Assembly: GCA_965261915.1 (NCBI GenBank) | Contig: CBDHDW010000013.1 | Location: 1,550,001-1,614,000, forward strand | Length of the DNA: 64,000 nt | Reading direction: 5' to 3' | From: JAIBDK01 sp965261915 | GTDB taxonomy: Bacteria > Pseudomonadota > Gammaproteobacteria > Arenicellales > Poriferihabitantaceae | Part shown: in pieces, positions 60,861-64,000 of the stretch | Layout of the letters: every line of letters begins with the position of its first letter | How positions within the stretch are numbered: position 1 is the stretch's first letter | Notes under the pieces: model-generated | The model's database searches: none | What the model saw: the letters and a program-made list of their open reading frames with translations, nothing else | What the model was told of the DNA's origin: nothing | Made by a program: the position numbers and the translations under genes

Positions 60861-62384
60861 GTAACTGCCCAGGTACCCTAAGGAATAATTCTCTTGCCTG
60901 AGGAATCCCGATGTGATTCATTAAGATTATGATTTTTTCAAACGCACCCAAAGGTTATGTTTCCGTTGAGGCTTATGAAGAGCTGAAGCAGAAGAATGCA
61001 CAAACGATAGCCCTGCTTGTGGCTCGCATTGAAGACCTTGAGCGTCGCCTCAGCTTGAACAGCAGCAACAGTAGCAAGCCGCCTTCAAGCGACGGCCTAA
61101 AGAAGCCCAAGGCTGAACCCAGAACCAAAAGTCTGCGGAGAAAATCCGGTAAAAAGTCAGGCGGGCAGAAAGGCCACAAGGGAAGCACCCTGTGCCAAAC
61201 GGCAGATCCCGATCATGTTGAAGATCACTTTCCTTCTGTCTGCGGGCAATGTGGCACACCGCTGTCGCCATCAATGGCAGAGGATTACGCCGCACGACAG
61301 GTGTTTGACCTGCCCGAGCCACAACCCCTGGTGACAACGGAACACAGGGCACATGTCTGCCTTTGCGGCCACTGTGGGGAAACAACCAGGGCGGCGTTTC
61401 CTCTGGAGGTGAAGGCACCCGTGCAGTACGGGCCACGCATCGCCGGAGTGGCAACATATCTCCAATGCGCCCATTTCCTGCCGGAAGACAGACTGGCGCA
61501 AATAATGGCCGATTTGTTCAATGCCCCTTTGGTTCCTGCCACTGTGGCCGCCATGAACCGCAAAGCATCAGAGCGGCTCAAGGGGGTTGCTTCTCACCTG
61601 CAGGATGTGATCGCCCAACAGGTCCACGTCAAACATCTTGACGAGACGGGTTTCCGGATTACGGGGTGCCTGCAATGGCTTCACGTTGCCTGTACACCGC
61701 TTCTGGCTTTCTACCGGGTCAGCAGCAAACGCGGTAATCTGTTATCCAATCTCACGGGCTGTATCGTGCATGATCATTGGCAGCCCTACTTCACGCTGGA
61801 TGGTGTTACCCATGCGTTGTGCAATGCACACCATTTACGGGAACTGCAAGCGTTGGTCGAAATCGAACAGGAAGATTGGGCTGGTCAGATGCAAAGGCTA
61901 CTGCGGCGTGCGCACCATGTCACACAGGCCGCGCGGGATAAGGGCGTGGCGGTTTCAACGCCGCTTGTTGCGCTTATTAATCGGCGATACGACAGGATCA
62001 TCACCGCTGCATTGGGTTTCCATGAGGAATTGCCTCCACTCGTGCCGCCAAAACCCGGAAGACGGGGGCGCAAGAAGCAGCGGACAGGACATAATCTGGC
62101 GTTACGATTACGCGATCGCAAGGAAGGCACCCTACGCTTTCTGACAGATCCCGACGTACCCTTCACAAACAACGAAGCTGAACGCGACCTGCGGATGATG
62201 AAACTACGTCAGAAAATATCGGGCGGGTTCAGGTCTGAACAAGGGGCAGAGGATTTTGCCACCCTGCGCAGCGTCATCACAACGGCGAGAAAACAAGGAT
62301 GGAACATCATCGAAACACTGATGATGCCTGCCGATCAGATTATCGCAACACTGAAATACGCTTAAAAACAACCTGGGCAGTTAC
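60861..62384 (+). mobile_element. IS66-family insertion sequence, copy B, intact with target duplication
   Basis: 1524 bp between GTAACTGCCCAGGT (60861) and ACCTGGGCAGTTAC (ending 62384). Flanked by the 8-bp direct repeat GATAAATT at 60853-60860 and 62385-62392, the hallmark length for IS66. It is almost identical to copy A and in the same orientation. Confidence 0.96.
60929..62365 (+). CDS. IS66-family transposase (copy B)
   Basis: 478 residues, same domains as copy A: coiled coil, Ser/Asn linker, zinc-binding CGQCG/CGHCG, and DDE motifs in LDETGFRI, IVHDHWQPY and TNNEAERDLR. It lacks three codons (RLE) present in copy A. Intact frame, intact ends and duplication indicate recent transposition. 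Confidence 0.95.
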   Translation: MIFSNAPKGYVSVEAYEELKQKNAQTIALLVARIEDLERRLSLNSSNSSKPPSSDGLKKPKAEPRTKSLRRKSGKKSGGQKGHKGSTLCQTADPDHVEDHFPSVCGQCGTPLSPSMAEDYAARQVFDLPEPQPLVTTEHRAHVCLCGHCGETTRAAFPLEVKAPVQYGPRIAGVATYLQCAHFLPEDRLAQIMADLFNAPLVPATVAAMNRKASERLKGVASHLQDVIAQQVHVKHLDETGFRITGCLQWLHVACTPLLAFYRVSSKRGNLLSNLTGCIVHDHWQPYFTLDGVTHALCNAHHLRELQALVEIEQEDWAGQMQRLLRRAHHVTQAARDKGVAVSTPLVALINRRYDRIITAALGFHEELPPLVPPKPGRRGRKKQRTGHNLALRLRDRKEGTLRFLTDPDVPFTNNEAERDLRMMKLRQKISGGFRSEQGAEDFATLRSVITTARKQGWNIIETLMMPADQIIATLKYA

Positions 62385-62417
62385 GATAAATTGACATAAA
62401 GTTGGTTTTTATCCAAC

Positions 62418-62445
62418 TTGAATTCACATAATAAGTGCAACACTA
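62418..62445 (+). repeat. Solitary IS30-type terminal repeat
   Basis: TTGAATTCACATAATAAGTG followed by CAACACT, identical to the left end of the IS30 remnant at 54472. No transposase follows; the adjoining DNA is coding sequence on the other strand. It may mark a deletion or one-ended event. Confidence 0.8.
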
Positions 62446-62519
62446 GCGAATTGATTTATCCGAGTTGGTATGTTGGTCTTTATACTGCTGGATTACCGCT
62501 GATTTGTTATGTGATTGCT

Positions 62520-62763
62520 TCATCGCTTGGTATTCGTGGCAAGTACCGCTCGCATTGTGGACTTAAACAAATCAGCCCAAGTCAGCCAACCCATGTTGTT
62601 TGCCACGTCTTGTGTCGGCGGTGCTTCTATCCCTTCAAGCACATCTCTTAATGGTCGTAAACTATTGTTCCGCCCGAGTTTATAGTATTTAAACCACCAT
62701 GCACTAAGCCATTTATCCTTATAGCGACAGCCTGTTCCTGTCAGTGCCGTTTCCTTGTTTTTT
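62520..62763 (-). other. Out-of-frame continuation of the nuclease-like gene
   Basis: In the -1 frame after a run of seven A, the minus strand stays open and coding-like: NKETALTGTGCRYKDKWLSA, WWFKYYKLGRNNSLRPLRDV, LEGIEAPPTQDVANNMGWLT, then WADLFKSTMRAVLATNTKR and a TGA (62520-62522). No start codon precedes it in that frame. It is probably the original C-terminus of the gene at 62741, lost by an indel or reached by slippage. Confidence 0.6.
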
Positions 62764-63334
62764 TCCGATTCATTTTATCGACGGGCGCAATATCCAGAAA
62801 CACAAAGAAAAACGCCTGCCCATCCGTGAGTGAATCAAGCCCCACCCTGAGCTTTTTAGCGATTTGATCGTGAGGCTTTTTAGGCGAATCTGCGGGGCTT
62901 AGCGAGCAGTAAAGTTTTCCCTCAATAAATATGAGTATTCTGGGTGCTTCAATACTGGCATCTATTTCAGTAACCTCTTTAGTGGATTTGCCAGTATAGT
63001 CTTTTCCGACAATTATCTTTATGTCCTCATTGGCGATACCGCGTTTACGAAACGATAAAGGACTAACGTCTTGGAACGGTCGGAACGAATCCTCCAATAT
63101 CTCATCCAGCACCGCTACTTTATCTATATGTGGGTAATTTTCCAGCAGGTCAAAACACGACCAAGTGAGTGCGTCTTCGCTATTCGAGCTGAACCCATGT
63201 TCCAGCTTATGTTGCCCGATTTTTGGATGGGTTTTTTTGAGGAATTTCGCTAGTGCTTTTTCTCGCCCCGGAAGAATCACATGATTGCGCTGGTATGTTG
63301 AGTATCTTGGGTATTTTAGTTTTTCGTCTGTCAT
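62741..63334 (-). CDS. Putative PD-(D/E)XK nuclease-like protein, probably truncated
   Basis: 197 residues as the frame stands, with AAGGAAC before the ATG. The segment TEIDASIEAPRILIFIEGKLYC has D followed at about 13 residues by E-G-K, a pattern of PD-(D/E)XK nucleases. The end (NRKKTRKRH) follows a run of seven A; the -1 frame would extend it to about 271 residues. No recognised family name. In an island with IS elements it may belong to a defence or restriction module; inference only. Confidence 0.55.
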   Translation of the reverse strand: MTDEKLKYPRYSTYQRNHVILPGREKALAKFLKKTHPKIGQHKLEHGFSSNSEDALTWSCFDLLENYPHIDKVAVLDEILEDSFRPFQDVSPLSFRKRGIANEDIKIIVGKDYTGKSTKEVTEIDASIEAPRILIFIEGKLYCSLSPADSPKKPHDQIAKKLRVGLDSLTDGQAFFFVFLDIAPVDKMNRKKTRKRH

Positions 63335-63734
63335 AGAAGTTCCTTAATCACATTAAAATCAAGCAACGGACATTGTCATAAAAACCATATAACATGCTCA
63401 ACATTCAGGGCATTCAACCCATAAGAGACCTTTGAATAATTGTCGGGAGTGCGGCTTCAGTCGCGCAAAACCGTTGTAGATGGCGAGACTTATGTGCGGG
63501 ATGCGGGCAGATAACTGCTCCTGCGCCACCTTCACTTTCGCCATCGAGACTATGCAAGAAACCCTTGCTATGTTGCGTTACATGTGGAAAACCCTAACTT
63601 CTGAAAAGTAGCGGGGTGTTTCATATGGCGGACACCGCTGATGAATAGAGTACGGTAGGTTTTACGTCACCAGGTAACTTCGGTGCTATGCAGCCATATC
63701 CCCTTTCCAGACAATCCGCCTCCAGCTCAATGAA
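63335..63734. other. Gene-free debris between two minus-strand genes
   Basis: About 400 bp without a supportable gene. AGAGACCTTTGAATAATTG at 63424 resembles the terminal repeat of IS5/IS1182-type elements (compare 5722), suggesting a decayed element end. The remainder has short broken frames only. Confidence 0.4.
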
Positions 63735-64000
63735 TTAGATTGTCATCGAAAGCGTGCGTGCGATATTTGAAAGAGTTGGCTTTAATTTCCGCCAATTTTG
63801 ATCACCTTTATTAAATGCTTTCCAGTAATCGGATCGTCCTAGAACGATGATTTCCGGAGGTACGCGCTTCAGTAACGGATAACCGCTACTTTGTAATTCC
63901 TTGCTGACATCCTCCATATTCGCCTTAATCATAGCTGCATAAACCAGGGCTTCAAGCGTCGCCCCAAGCGACGTACCACCTTTTACTTTCAACTCGACAA
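63735..64000 (-). CDS. 3' part of an unidentified gene, runs off the window
   Basis: The frame is open to the window edge (upstream codons give VELKVKGGTSLG), so the TTG at 63992 is not the start. 88 C-terminal residues are visible, including ATLEALVYAAMIKANMEDV and PEIIVLGRSDYWKAF. The ELK near the edge, followed by an alpha-helical stretch, is compatible with the lysine motif of a PD-(D/E)XK nuclease. Not otherwise recognised. Confidence 0.5.
   Translation of the reverse strand, partial: VELKVKGGTSLGATLEALVYAAMIKANMEDVSKELQSSGYPLLKRVPPEIIVLGRSDYWKAFNKGDQNWRKLKPTLSNIARTLSMTI

Overview
The window reads as a gammaproteobacterial chromosome segment. The evidence is conserved gene order: tyrS divergent from an M23 peptidase-anmK pair; a tRNA-Pro/Arg/His/Leu cluster followed by tig-clpP-clpX-lon-hupB-tRNA-Val-tRNA-Asp-ppiD; and a complete rrn operon (16S, tRNA-Ile, tRNA-Ala, 23S, 5S). 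I cannot place it below class level from sequence alone.

Layout. 1-1119 is the 3' part of cfa. 1303-6173 is an AT-rich accessory patch: a first IS66-type insertion sequence, a broken CotH/beta-helix gene, a VTC-domain gene and inverted fragments of an older transposase. 6344-12123 is the rrn operon on the minus strand. 12332-19624 is a plus-strand peptide-importer operon (binding protein, two permeases, two ATPases) ending in an N-acyl-D-amino-acid deacylase. 19878-20281 is a decayed secreted-protein gene. 20297-34374 is housekeeping: tyrS, M23 peptidase, anmK, ridA, recG, ubiA, a Nudix hydrolase, priA, pyrC, ppiD. 34451-42233 is the tRNA/protein-quality-control block on the minus strand. 42517-54280 holds htpG, tag, an M20 peptidase, an antiporter, glycosyltransferases, a DUF547 protein, a small ArfA-like gene, recQ and a sterol-desaturase-family gene. 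54472 to the end is an accessory island bounded by IS30 and IS66 elements.

Three things stand out. (1) The tRNA-Arg(UCU) gene is split in its anticodon loop by a 321-nt group I intron (41783-42103). (2) The island carries a compact four-gene operon (55644-60640): an ExbB/MotA-type channel subunit, two single-file ExbD-like or anchored subunits of which only one has a candidate proton-carrying Asp, and a membrane-anchored protein with two FGE-sulfatase-type domains. It looks like a proton-powered envelope machine with an extracytoplasmic sensing part and I do not recognise it as a named system. (3) A 61-codon basic ORF just upstream of recQ resembles the core of ArfA and has a perfect 17-bp hairpin inside its coding region, the arrangement that makes arfA mRNAs non-stop.

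The two IS66 copies are nearly identical, in the same orientation and about 58 kb apart. Only the second has a target-site duplication, so the first sits at a rearranged junction.
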